From NCBI GenBank assembly GCA_001799575.1, contig MGTT01000018.1, forward strand, positions 77,404 to 126,581: a stretch of DNA of 49,178 nucleotides. Reading direction: 5' to 3'. The position numbers were made by a program, and so were the translations under genes. Source of the DNA: Elusimicrobia bacterium GWA2_56_46 (GTDB lineage Bacteria > Elusimicrobiota > Elusimicrobia > Elusimicrobiales > UBA9959). Below, piece after piece: positions 16,239 to 23,597 of this stretch. The notes under the pieces are model-generated. The model did not search any database. It saw nothing but the letters and a program-made list of their open reading frames with translations, and had not been told where the DNA came from. Position 1 is the first letter of the stretch. The number at the start of each line of letters is the position of its first letter.

Positions 16239-16820
16239 TTACTTCTTTCCGGCGCGCTGTCCCCGTTTCCCGGCGCGATTCCGCATACGCTCGCCCTGGT
16301 TCTGCATCCTCTCGCCCTTTTTCTCCAGCATTTCGCCCCTGCGTTCTTTGTTTTCGGCCGCGTTTTCCAGCCTTTCGGCGGCCACGGGATGTCCCTGCTC
16401 TCTCAATTCCTCAGCCTTCTGTTCCATTTTCTGCGCGTTCTCCTGCATCCGTTCGCCCCTATTTTCCAGCCTCTCGCCCCTGCGCTCCCGGATCACGCCT
16501 CTGCGCCCGACACGCCGCCCGGGTCTTACCCTGGGTTTCCGCGCGCCCGCCCCGGGTTTCTGCTCATTTACTTCCGGCTTCCGCTCATTCGCCCCTGGCC
16601 CCTGCTCGTTCACTTCGGGTTTCTGCTCATTCGCTTCGGGCTGCTGCTCTTTAATTTCGGACTGCTGCTCTTTGACTTCGGGCTTCAGATCTTTCAATTC
16701 AGGAATGTTCTCCTGCGCGACAGCCGGGGCCTCGGACTGCGCCGCGGCCTGATTCTCCTGCGCAATGGCCGCCCCCGAAAAAAACGCCGCCGCCACAATT
16801 ACGATCAAAGACTTGTTCAT
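16239..16820 (-). CDS. Secreted low-complexity protein with heptad repeats
   Basis: 193 residues. Signal peptide at 1-20 (ends GAAIAQ). Residues about 45-90 are six 7-residue repeats of the type NEQKPEV. The rest is a highly charged Arg/Glu/Met-rich stretch (RRGERLENRGERMQENAQKM and similar), probably one long helix or coiled coil, with a very basic C-terminus. No enzyme motif. Likely periplasmic or surface-exposed; it could bind polyanions such as cell-wall polymers or nucleic acid, but this is a guess. A GGGAGGG Shine-Dalgarno supports the start. Bounded by family A palindromes on both sides. Confidence 0.72.
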   Translation of the reverse strand: MNKSLIVIVAAAFFSGAAIAQENQAAAQSEAPAVAQENIPELKDLKPEVKEQQSEIKEQQPEANEQKPEVNEQGPGANERKPEVNEQKPGAGARKPRVRPGRRVGRRGVIRERRGERLENRGERMQENAQKMEQKAEELREQGHPVAAERLENAAENKERRGEMLEKKGERMQNQGERMRNRAGKRGQRAGKK

Positions 16821-16857
16821 GCCAATTCCCTCCCAACGATAGTTTTACTCCTGAAAC

Positions 16858-16863
16858 ATCTTA
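16858..16863 (-). promoter_or_regulatory. Candidate extended -10 for the secreted heptad-repeat gene
   Basis: TGCTAAGAT on the minus strand, about 40 bases before the start codon. No good -35 is visible. Confidence 0.35.
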
Positions 16864-16906
16864 GCAAAAAAGCCGTTATTTCTTAAAAATCGGCCGCCGC
16901 AAAAGC

Positions 16907-16929
16907 AAAAAGGAGCCAGCCTCTTTTTT
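16907..16929. repeat. Family A palindrome, single copy
   Basis: AAAAAGGAG, CCAGC loop, CTCTTTTTT; one mismatch in the stem. It overlaps the stop codon of the MNT antitoxin gene (16928-16930) and would serve as its terminator. Confidence 0.75.
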
Positions 16930-17266
16930 AGCCTATTTTCCCCTGGATGACTTCGTATTTTGAAAGTATGATTTTTTTAAAGCTCTCATCGGTATCGCAC
17001 CAATCCACAATATCCACCGCAAAAGGCAGGTCGGAATCCGAAAACGCTTCCCGCAGATTGCCGATCTCTTGTAGCGAAAGTCCGTTATCCGAGATTACGG
17101 CCAGATCAAAGTCCGAATGCTCTTTGACTTTTTGCGGCGCGCGGTCGGCGCTGTTTTCCGGCGGACGGGAAACCCTTGAACCGAAAGCCAATACAGCGGC
17201 GGCGGGCACAAACCGCCCAAGTATAGCCTTGATGACCGCAAGTTGTCCGGGTTTAAGTTCCAGCAT
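16928..17266 (-). CDS. mntA: MNT-type nucleotidyltransferase antitoxin
   Basis: 112 residues. Minimal nucleotidyltransferase fold: FGSR at about 28-31 and SDFDLAV with D52 and D54 as metal ligands. The spacing between GS and the DxD is longer than usual because of an insert (about 36-48). In HEPN/MNT systems this protein neutralises the HEPN RNase, in known cases by AMPylating it. The start overlaps the end of the HEPN gene by 14 bases, so the two are translationally coupled. The stop lies in a family A palindrome. Confidence 0.88.
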   Translation of the reverse strand: MLELKPGQLAVIKAILGRFVPAAAVLAFGSRVSRPPENSADRAPQKVKEHSDFDLAVISDNGLSLQEIGNLREAFSDSDLPFAVDIVDWCDTDESFKKIILSKYEVIQGKIG

Positions 17267-17648
17267 TTTTGCGGAGCCTCAATTCCGCCAGCAGTTCTTT
17301 GGCACGGATTAAAAATTTCCCCGCCTCTCCATATACCTCTTCGGCCTTGCCCTCGTTATACGTATGAGCGGTCTCATTTCTGGCCTTGTGAAAATCGAAC
17401 CACTCCAGGGGGTCGGCGATAAGGCCTGTTTCCGCGCCTTTTCTATAAAGGTCTTTAATGCCCAGTCTGTCGGCACCGGCATAGCCGGACTCGGTTTCCA
17501 GCCACCGCTTGATAAATTTCCAGCACAGTTCATATGTGTATTCAAAGCGCTGGATAGCGGCATCCCTTATAAACACCGTTTTTTTCTGCCTTAAAACTTC
17601 ATCCAAAGAGGCCACCGCTTTTTCAAGAGAGGTAAGATCTAATTCCAT
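17253..17648 (-). CDS. hepT: HEPN-type toxin (HI0074 family)
   Basis: 131 residues, all-helical. The HEPN RNase motif R-x4-H-x-Y is present as R90-N-E-T-A-H95-T-Y97. Family members pair with an MNT protein, and the partner follows directly with a 14-base overlap. It should cut RNA when not neutralised. Good Shine-Dalgarno (CAGGAG). Older annotation calls this family 'nucleotidyltransferase substrate-binding protein'. Confidence 0.9.
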   Translation of the reverse strand: MELDLTSLEKAVASLDEVLRQKKTVFIRDAAIQRFEYTYELCWKFIKRWLETESGYAGADRLGIKDLYRKGAETGLIADPLEWFDFHKARNETAHTYNEGKAEEVYGEAGKFLIRAKELLAELRLRKNAGT

Positions 17649-17705
17649 AGTTTACGCTCCTGCTTATTTTCCTGCCGTAATCAGCATCACATATGCCGCG
17701 ACTAC

Positions 17706-17731
17706 GGAAATAGGGCGCTGTCCCCATTTCC
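17706..17731. repeat. Palindrome family C (REP-like hairpin)
   Basis: GGAAATAGGG, loop CGCTGT, CCCCATTTCC: 9 of 10 stem pairs. Intergenic, upstream of the HEPN gene. Its form resembles hairpins used by REP-associated tyrosine transposases, but none is encoded here. Confidence 0.6.
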
Positions 17732-17792
17732 ATCCATGCCCTGTAATTAAACGATATTACCGCCCGCAGGTTCAATGAACCCGCCAACTTTA

Positions 17793-17813
17793 AAAAGGTA
17801 GACGCTACCTTTT
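17793..17813. repeat. Palindrome family B, copy 1
   Basis: Perfect 9-bp stem AAAAGGTAG/CTACCTTTT with loop ACG. Five bases past the stop of the 721-residue gene; likely also its terminator. The copy at 20961-20981 has the complementary loop CGT, so the two are inverted relative to each other. Confidence 0.85.
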
Positions 17814-17817
17814 GCTC

Positions 17818-19983
17818 TTACGGGTATTTGCGGACGGCTCTTATGCCTTCGGGGGTCATTATGCGCCAGCGGGAGGCTTTCGGCTTGGCCGGATCGATCA
17901 GGATAACGCCGAAGTTTATGCCTTTGTTGAAGATCCTGAACCTTGAAGTCATGACCCCCGGATATTCGCAGGCGTTTATCACGTTTTGCGTCCCGTCAAA
18001 AAACCTCAGGCCGCAGTCCCAGGTTTGGGTTTCGGTAGACCCGGCTATATTGTAATTGGCCAGCCCGCCCCAGTTGCGGCTGCCCAAACGCGCATAATAC
18101 TCAACCCCGCAGCCCAGGCCAATAACGGTCAAAGTGCTCAAGTTGACGTTGACCGTTACGCTTGAAAAAACCGCCCCGGTAAAATCAGCGGCGGTGGACA
18201 ACTCGACTTTATACCCTTCGCAGGTCGTGCTTGACGGCGAAACCGGACGCGGCAGCCAGTTAAAGGTAACGCTGGTATAGAAAACCCGGTAGATCTGCTC
18301 CCCGGAAACCGGCAGGGCCAGCGTGGAAACGGAGCCGAACAGAATGTATGTGGCAGTGGAAGCTCCGGCGGAAGGCGCGCCGGCCGCGAAATAGGTGGTA
18401 TTCGGCGTCAGGTTCTGGAAGGTTGCCCAAAGATTTACCGTGTCCGAGGATAGAACGGCCCCGGTAAAATTAGAAGCCGTGGAAAGCTTGGTATAGTAAA
18501 CAGTGTCCGGCGGCGAAGTGGAGTCCCAGTTCACCGTCAGGCTTGAAACCCACACAGGGTTGAACCAGCCGCCTGGGATCCTGAACATGGTGTCCGCGCA
18601 GTAGGAGCCGGTATTGCCGCCCTCGTCCCTGGCGCGCACGCGCCAGTAGTAAGTGGTGCCTCCCGAAAGCGACTCAGCCCCGCTCACCTGATACTGGTTG
18701 GTGGTTGTTGTTATCAGGTCGCCGGATTTTATTAATTTGGAAAGCGTAAGCGGGTCGGTCAACGGCGTGGTGAGATCCAGCTCCAGCGTGTAGCTTATCC
18801 GGTTCTGCGTCACCGTGAATGAGAACGTCGAGCTGGTCAGCGTTGTGCCCGCGTCGTCCATCGTCTTCACACGCCAGTAATAGGTCGAGCCGCGCGTAAG
18901 CGCTTCGCCGCCGCCCAGCGTATAATAACCGGTCGTCAGCCCGGACGCGGACGCCGCGCCGCTCATGTTCTGGTTTACGCTCCACTCGGCTGTGAATAAA
19001 ATGTCCGTCAGGCTCGCCGGGATTGACCATTGCAAGGTCGGCGTCTTGTCCGCGATGATATCACGGTCGGCAGGGAACATAAGCGCGGCCGTTGAGATAG
19101 TGTTTATATAGAACATGCTCACGCTGGAGATACTTACATCCGACCCGGCCAATGCACGCACCCGCCAGTAATAGGTGGTCAGATCCGCAAGCGCGTCCGC
19201 AGTCTTCACCTGGTAGCGCGACAGCGTGATGGCCGCCGACGAGATCTTCAGCGGCTGGAAATCAAGCGACGTGGAAACATACAATGTGTAACTCGACCCG
19301 GCCACGTCCGTCCAGTCCAGCAGCGGCACGCCCGACAGCAGCCGCTTGCCGTTGGCCGGCGGGCCCAGGATAGGCGCGGCCAGCGGATTGGCCGTAACGA
19401 ACTTCGTGTCCGTGCAGTACGGCCCGATATTACCACCCTCGTCCACGGCGCGCACGCGCCAATAATAAGTCGTCGCGTCCAGGAGCGACTCGGGCATCAG
19501 CGTCTGGTACTGGTTCGTCGTTGACGATATCAGGTCCACCGACTTCAGGAACCTGCTGAAATTAAGCGGCAAAGCCAGCGGCGTGGTCGTGTCCAGCTCC
19601 AGCGTGTAGCTTATGCGGTTCTGCGTCACCGTGAACGAGAATGTCGAAGAAAATACGCTGTCGCCTGTGGCGTCGCTGGCGCGCACGCGCCAGTAATAAG
19701 TGGAACCGCGCGCCAGCTCTTCGGCGCCGGCCAGTGTATAGGAAGAGAAATAAATGGCGGCGGAGGAAACGGTCACCGTGGCAAAATCGGCGGCGGTGGC
19801 GACTTGCACGGTGTAAGTGGAACCCGCCACATCGCTCCAGTCCAGTGCCGGAGTTTTATCGGAAATTATGTCCCGGTCGGCGGGAAACGCGGGTGCGGGC
19901 GCGGCGGGCGCGGCGGACAAAGGTGCGGCCCAGCCCATAAAAAACAGGGCCGCAGCCATTATGCCGGGAACTAATTTTCGCAT
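17818..19983 (-). CDS. Secreted fibronectin type III-like repeat protein
   Basis: 721 residues. Signal peptide at 1-24 (ends PLSAA). Then about seven modules of roughly 90 residues, each with 'TPxLxWSxVAGSxYTxxV' and 'GSTYYWRVRAxD' strands, the pattern of fibronectin III or related Ig-like modules. Two module pairs share almost identical stretches (STFSFTVTQNRISYTLELD occurs twice, and the DNA is nearly identical), a recent internal duplication. The C-terminal 60 residues contain CEYPGV and end SRWRIMTPEGIRAVRKYP; this tail differs from the FlgD-like tail of the giant protein at the right end of the window. Probably surface-exposed or secreted. It follows the 308-residue module protein by 34 bases. 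Confidence 0.8.
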   Translation of the reverse strand: MRKLVPGIMAAALFFMGWAAPLSAAPAAPAPAFPADRDIISDKTPALDWSDVAGSTYTVQVATAADFATVTVSSAAIYFSSYTLAGAEELARGSTYYWRVRASDATGDSVFSSTFSFTVTQNRISYTLELDTTTPLALPLNFSRFLKSVDLISSTTNQYQTLMPESLLDATTYYWRVRAVDEGGNIGPYCTDTKFVTANPLAAPILGPPANGKRLLSGVPLLDWTDVAGSSYTLYVSTSLDFQPLKISSAAITLSRYQVKTADALADLTTYYWRVRALAGSDVSISSVSMFYINTISTAALMFPADRDIIADKTPTLQWSIPASLTDILFTAEWSVNQNMSGAASASGLTTGYYTLGGGEALTRGSTYYWRVKTMDDAGTTLTSSTFSFTVTQNRISYTLELDLTTPLTDPLTLSKLIKSGDLITTTTNQYQVSGAESLSGGTTYYWRVRARDEGGNTGSYCADTMFRIPGGWFNPVWVSSLTVNWDSTSPPDTVYYTKLSTASNFTGAVLSSDTVNLWATFQNLTPNTTYFAAGAPSAGASTATYILFGSVSTLALPVSGEQIYRVFYTSVTFNWLPRPVSPSSTTCEGYKVELSTAADFTGAVFSSVTVNVNLSTLTVIGLGCGVEYYARLGSRNWGGLANYNIAGSTETQTWDCGLRFFDGTQNVINACEYPGVMTSRFRIFNKGINFGVILIDPAKPKASRWRIMTPEGIRAVRKYP

Positions 19984-20017
19984 GGCGCTCGCCTTTTTAT
20001 TGACAGCCCTCCACTAT

Positions 20018-20944
20018 TTACTCGCTGCCCGAGGTCACCGGGCTCCAGTTGAACAGCGGTGTCTGGGTCGGAATGGTGGAATCGGCGGCCGGCTGATTAG
20101 GCGTCGGCGCCGGAGGCGAACTGGTGTCCACAGTGAAAGTTGTGGGGATGCTCCACCTTTCCCCGTAAGTTCCACCGCGGGGTTTAAGCCGGGCATAATA
20201 ACTTCCCCCATTAGTCAAAAGTTCCGGCGGAGTTCCATTCAGTGTGTAATTGAGCACGCTACCGGTTATAGTTTTATCTATTAGAGCGCCTGAATTGAAG
20301 AACGGCACCTCGTCTATCTGTAGCTGATACGAGGTGGAGCCGGTCAGCGCCGCCCAACTGATAGCCGGCGTAAGGCTATTGGTAAATCCGCCATGGCTGG
20401 GAGTGCTGAGCACAACCGGCGTATATTCCATTTCCAATATGAATAATACTTGTGAGATACCTCCAACCGTCTGATATTTGATTTGGTTATACATGCTGCT
20501 CGGGTAATTTGTCGCCGATATGGTATTCGTCACGCCGGGAAGATACCAACTGATGGTAGGAAACTTTGTAAATGGCTGGCCTGCATAAACGCAACTTGGG
20601 TTTGACACGACATTGGACTGTCCTAGACTATTCCCGTTAAAAGATATAAACGCCGATGCATTTTCGGACTGAGCATATAACCAAGTGTAATTCAAAACAA
20701 GCGAGGTTATATTAGCCGGAAGCACCATATCCCCGATGAAACTGCACGTCATGACCACGTTTGCGGTATACATCCCGCGGCCGCCGGCGCACGGATAATT
20801 GGCAGTCCACCCCGAGCAGGCACTTTCGGGAATGTAATACGTTTTCCTGGCGGCCACCGCGCTTTCGCTCATAAACGCCAGGCACAACAGCACCGTCCCC
20901 AAAATCCGCCCCGCCTCAACAACATAACCTTTATTCATTCGCAT
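20018..20944 (-). CDS. Secreted protein with fibronectin-like modules, apparently truncated
   Basis: 308 residues. Signal peptide with cleavage near residue 32 (AVAARKT). The N-terminal domain of about 150 residues is unique, with Cys (ACSGW, YPCAG, MTCSF, PSCVY) and many aromatic residues. A fibronectin-like module follows (TPAISWAALTGSTSYQLQID ... SYYARLKPR), then a second module that stops after its first strand (TPLFNWSPVTSGSE). The break in mid-module suggests a premature stop or a split from the downstream 721-residue gene, which starts a new signal peptide 34 bases on. Function unknown; surface binding is plausible. Confidence 0.7.
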   Translation of the reverse strand: MRMNKGYVVEAGRILGTVLLCLAFMSESAVAARKTYYIPESACSGWTANYPCAGGRGMYTANVVMTCSFIGDMVLPANITSLVLNYTWLYAQSENASAFISFNGNSLGQSNVVSNPSCVYAGQPFTKFPTISWYLPGVTNTISATNYPSSMYNQIKYQTVGGISQVLFILEMEYTPVVLSTPSHGGFTNSLTPAISWAALTGSTSYQLQIDEVPFFNSGALIDKTITGSVLNYTLNGTPPELLTNGGSYYARLKPRGGTYGERWSIPTTFTVDTSSPPAPTPNQPAADSTIPTQTPLFNWSPVTSGSE

Positions 20945-20960
20945 AATTCATTCTCCTTCA

Positions 20961-20981
20961 AAAAGGTAGCGTCTACCTTTT
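20961..20981. repeat. Palindrome family B, copy 2 (inverted relative to copy 1)
   Basis: AAAAGGTAG, loop CGT, CTACCTTTT: perfect 9-bp stem. Upstream of the 308-residue gene. With copy 1 it brackets both fibronectin-like genes. Confidence 0.85.
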
Positions 20982-20986
20982 GCCCG

Positions 20987-21018
20987 GTCATTCCTGCGTG
21001 CCGTCAGCAGGAATCCAT
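20987..21018. repeat. Repeat family D, half copy
   Basis: GTCATTCCTGCG...GCAGGAATCCAT matches the left half of copy 1 (1549-1579) with few changes; the right half is missing. It touches palindrome B copy 2. Confidence 0.75.
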
Positions 21019-21027
21019 AATTTTCTC

Positions 21028-22302
21028 TCAAGACCTCTTTAAAAGCCACTTCCAGACCGGGGTTACCGCTATCCCTATTCCCTGCTCGGGAAAAGCTTCT
21101 TCCTGATCCATGGTAAGGATAAGCCCTTCACTCAGGCCCAATTCCTTGCAGGCGGCAACAAGACCGGCTGTTTCCCTCTTGCGGTTGCCCATGTTCAAAT
21201 CGTAACAAACCTGGCAGGCAAGAACAAACTTACGGCCCCTGCGGCACACAAAGTCGCATTCGACGCTGTTGTTTTCCCAGTAGAAGAATGAGAAATCCCC
21301 GGCGGCGGCGCGCCGCCGCAATTCAATTGCCACGAGATTTTCCAGAAGCTTCCCCTTGTCCGGAGAGCCGCCAAGGGATAACGCCTTAATAAGCCCGTTG
21401 TCCGCCACATAGACTTTACGGAACGTGGAAAGTTGCTCCTTGACCTTGTAAGAGAACCGGTTAAGCGTGAAAAGCAGGAACGTGTTTTCCAGATATCCGA
21501 GGTATTCCCTCGCCGTGTTGGAACTTTTAATCGCCAGCGCGGCGCTGATCTTGCGTAGCGACAGTTTGCCGGTAAAATAGTTCACGACGAGCAGGGCAAA
21601 TTCCTCCAGCGCGGCGGTATGCCTGACGGCGTACCGGATGGCGATATCTTTTGTGATAATGGAGTTAAACAGGCTTCTGGCAAATTCGTCTCCGAATTTG
21701 TGGCATTCAAAAATGCCGCCGCTCAGCAGATATCCGGAGAACAGCCCATGCAGCCCGGCTTTGGCCCTGCTTGAACGCAAAGAGTCCCCTGTTACCCTGA
21801 ATGAATTGAAACGGGCATATTCGCCAAAACTCAATGGGAACAGTGTGTGCGCCACAAACCTGCCGGTCAGCCGGCTGGCCAGTTCGGAACTAAGCAGGTT
21901 GGCGTTGGAGCCTGTGACGATAAGCCTGTGATTTTCGCGCAGGCGGCTGACAAAGAGCTCCCAGTTCTTAATGTTCTGAATTTCGTCCAGAATGAGAATC
22001 TCCCAGCCGGAGTAAAGCTCGTGACAGCACTCCAGGAGCATATTAAAATCTTCCGTTTTGAACCCCGCCAGGCGCTCATCATCGAAGTTCACAAAAGCAT
22101 AGCGGCTTTTTCCGGCCAGCAAATGCGCGAAAACGGATTTACCGGCCCGCCGCATCCCTGTCACCAGAAGCACGTTGGGATGGCTGATGTATTTCGCCGC
22201 GGCGTTAAGCCCGTCCCGGCGGATAATATGCTCCGCCTTCAGTTTCTGCGCGAAGGTTTCGCGCTGGTCGGATAGGACAGTTTTTAGAGTATCCTTATTC
22301 AT
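21028..22302 (-). CDS. AAA_14/DUF4143-type ATPase
   Basis: 424 residues. Walker A GMRRAGKS (49-56), Walker B ILILDEIQN (102-110), the arginine/sensor segment LIVTGSNANLLSSELASRLTGR, then a C-terminal DUF4143-like part with a nuclease-like strand set (NNSVECDFVCRRGRKFVLACQVCYDL). Proteins of this family are common accessory genes in anaerobes; their role is not established, and some resemble STAND or restriction-like ATPases. The upstream DNA is unusually AT-rich compared with the neighbours, and the gene is framed by palindromes of families B, D and A, suggesting it was gained as a module. Confidence 0.88.
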   Translation of the reverse strand: MNKDTLKTVLSDQRETFAQKLKAEHIIRRDGLNAAAKYISHPNVLLVTGMRRAGKSVFAHLLAGKSRYAFVNFDDERLAGFKTEDFNMLLECCHELYSGWEILILDEIQNIKNWELFVSRLRENHRLIVTGSNANLLSSELASRLTGRFVAHTLFPLSFGEYARFNSFRVTGDSLRSSRAKAGLHGLFSGYLLSGGIFECHKFGDEFARSLFNSIITKDIAIRYAVRHTAALEEFALLVVNYFTGKLSLRKISAALAIKSSNTAREYLGYLENTFLLFTLNRFSYKVKEQLSTFRKVYVADNGLIKALSLGGSPDKGKLLENLVAIELRRRAAAGDFSFFYWENNSVECDFVCRRGRKFVLACQVCYDLNMGNRKRETAGLVAACKELGLSEGLILTMDQEEAFPEQGIGIAVTPVWKWLLKRS

Positions 22303-22350
22303 AATATATATAATATCATATTATATGCATTGGTAATACATATAATTAAA
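22303..22350 (-). promoter_or_regulatory. AT-rich promoter region of the ATPase gene
   Basis: About 45 bases almost free of G and C, in a GC-rich genome. TATAAT on the minus strand at 22320-22325 is the likely -10; no clear -35. Confidence 0.45.
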
Positions 22351-22369
22351 ACACCGGCGCCGCTTGCCG

Positions 22370-22418
22370 AAAAGGAGCCAGCCTCCTTTTGGCCTCAAAA
22401 AGGAGGCTGGCTCCTTTT
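22370..22418. terminator. Inverted pair of family A palindromes
   Basis: Two 21-22 base palindromes (22370-22390 and 22397-22418) in opposite orientation with six bases between, followed by a partial GGCTCCTTTT. Located 18 bases past the stop of the fibre-like gene; a strong hairpin for termination. Confidence 0.8.
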
Positions 22419-22435
22419 CGGGCTCCTTTTCGCTG

Positions 22436-23161
22436 TCAGTCTGTCCTTATCCATGCCTGGCCCACTGCCGGAGCGGGCGGGTCGCCTGTCCTGTTTTCTA
22501 TGACCAGGTTGCGGATATTGGTTACTCCTGAAGATGAAATCGAGAGGATCTGCTGGCCTGGGTCGGATCCGGTGGAAACGATGAGGGCATAGGCCGACGC
22601 CGGGGAGCTTTGAGCGTGCAAAACGGCCGCCGGGGACGAGGCGCCAACCCCGAGACTGCCCGTCACAAAAACATTGGTGCTGAATGTGACACCGACACCA
22701 ACGCTGGTTATCGAACTGACCGTGATCGTAGACACGCTGGTTATGTCGAAGTTGTACATATTGAGCGTGGTCGTGGCGACATGATTACCCAGGTTGTCGC
22801 CCGCAGGCGCAGCCACGGTTCCCCAAGCGGCAAGCCCCGCCGCGTCAGAGGTAAGCACTTTGCCGGCGCCGGGATCGCCGCCGGTTATCTTTACCTGACC
22901 GGCGACTTCCAACTTCGCGTCCGGCGCTACCGTGCCTACGCCAACATTGCCTTCGGTGGAAACAAATAAATGAGGAGTTACCGTGGAAGTGGAGGCCCAG
23001 AGGCTTGCGGACTGCGTAACCGGCGCTATGATGGTAGCGGAACTTAAAAGCGTAGTCGCGCCGTTAACTACCAGCTTATCCATCACTTCAAATTCTACGG
23101 CGCACCCGGGCCGCGCCGCCAGCAAAAGCGTAAAAACCAGGATTTTATTCAGAAGTCGCAT
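22436..23161 (-). CDS. Secreted fibre-like protein
   Basis: 241 residues. Signal peptide at 1-21 (ends PGCA). The body is beta-rich with repeated short strands (ATTLLSSATI, STSTVTPHLFVST) and the motif NVGVGTVAPDAKLEVAGQV, typical of tail-fibre-like or trimeric beta-structured surface proteins ('VGIGTxxPxxKLxV'). A second, degenerate copy of the motif is SLGVGASSPAAVLHA. It ends APAVGQAWIRTD without a peptidase or chaperone domain. Probably extracellular. It lies upstream of a double family A palindrome. Confidence 0.72.
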   Translation of the reverse strand: MRLLNKILVFTLLLAARPGCAVEFEVMDKLVVNGATTLLSSATIIAPVTQSASLWASTSTVTPHLFVSTEGNVGVGTVAPDAKLEVAGQVKITGGDPGAGKVLTSDAAGLAAWGTVAAPAGDNLGNHVATTTLNMYNFDITSVSTITVSSITSVGVGVTFSTNVFVTGSLGVGASSPAAVLHAQSSPASAYALIVSTGSDPGQQILSISSSGVTNIRNLVIENRTGDPPAPAVGQAWIRTD

Positions 23162-23188
23162 AATCCTACTCTTTCCCGAACTGGATAT

Positions 23189-23194
23189 ATTATA
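23189..23194 (-). promoter_or_regulatory. Candidate -10 for the fibre-like gene
   Basis: TATAAT on the minus strand, within a 14-mer (TATAATATATCCAG) identical to the one at 2761-2774 before the DHS-like gene. About 28 bases before the start codon. Confidence 0.4.
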
Positions 23195-23295
23195 TACAAC
23201 GGCGCAGCGCCAATCCCGAAGAAATTACGAAGTTTTGAAAATACCCGTAAAATGGGTTTTTTGTTGAAGTATACTGACAACCCACCCTCTCCTCC

Positions 23296-23508
23296 ATTAA
23301 GATACCGCTCGCGGATCTGTTTTCCGACGTGCTCAGGGCGGGGATCTCCGCAGTTTCCGCCGCCGGTGAAAAGACCGCGGTGTATATTCATGTGGAAAAG
23401 GACCATGATCTGCTCTCCCTTATCAAAGCCATCCGCAACAACTCCCCGAAAGACCGCAAACGCATCATCCAGATAGCAAAATCCCTCAGCGCCAGTCTCA
23501 AAAAGTAA
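23296..23508 (+). pseudogene. Orphan 70-codon frame without a standard start codon
   Basis: In-frame translation from 23296 begins IKIPLADLFSDVLRAG and ends IIQIAKSLSASLKK before TAA at 23506-23508. Codon use (G/C at third positions) looks like real coding sequence. The frame is open only back to a stop at 23275-23277 and contains no ATG or GTG before LFSD; the first codon could be the rare start ATT, but no Shine-Dalgarno precedes it. It is therefore either a decayed N-terminally truncated gene or a small protein with an unusual start. No family recognised. The charged C-terminal half looks helical. Confidence 0.45.
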
Positions 23509-23565
23509 AAAGACAGGACTGGTTTGGTCAGCGGGGGACAAATTTTATACCATATGTTATATGTT

Positions 23566-23586
23566 AAAAGGAGCCAGCCTCCTTTT
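23566..23586. repeat. Family A palindrome upstream of the DUF6485 gene
   Basis: Perfect 8-bp stem AAAAGGAG/CTCCTTTT with loop CCAGC. It ends 11 bases before the DUF6485 start codon; the following GAAGG forms the ribosome-binding site. In this position it could act as an attenuator. Confidence 0.8.
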
Positions 23587-23597
23587 GAAGGTGACAT

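Noticed and set aside
15588-16886. 432-codon plus-strand open frame
   Set aside because: Antisense across two genes (MurC-like and secreted heptad protein) and through a terminator; the phenylalanine/leucine repeats mirror the NEQKPEV repeats.
23149-23541. 130-codon minus-strand frame upstream of the fibre-like gene
   Set aside because: Antisense to the better-supported 70-codon frame and overlaps a promoter region; codon use is poor.
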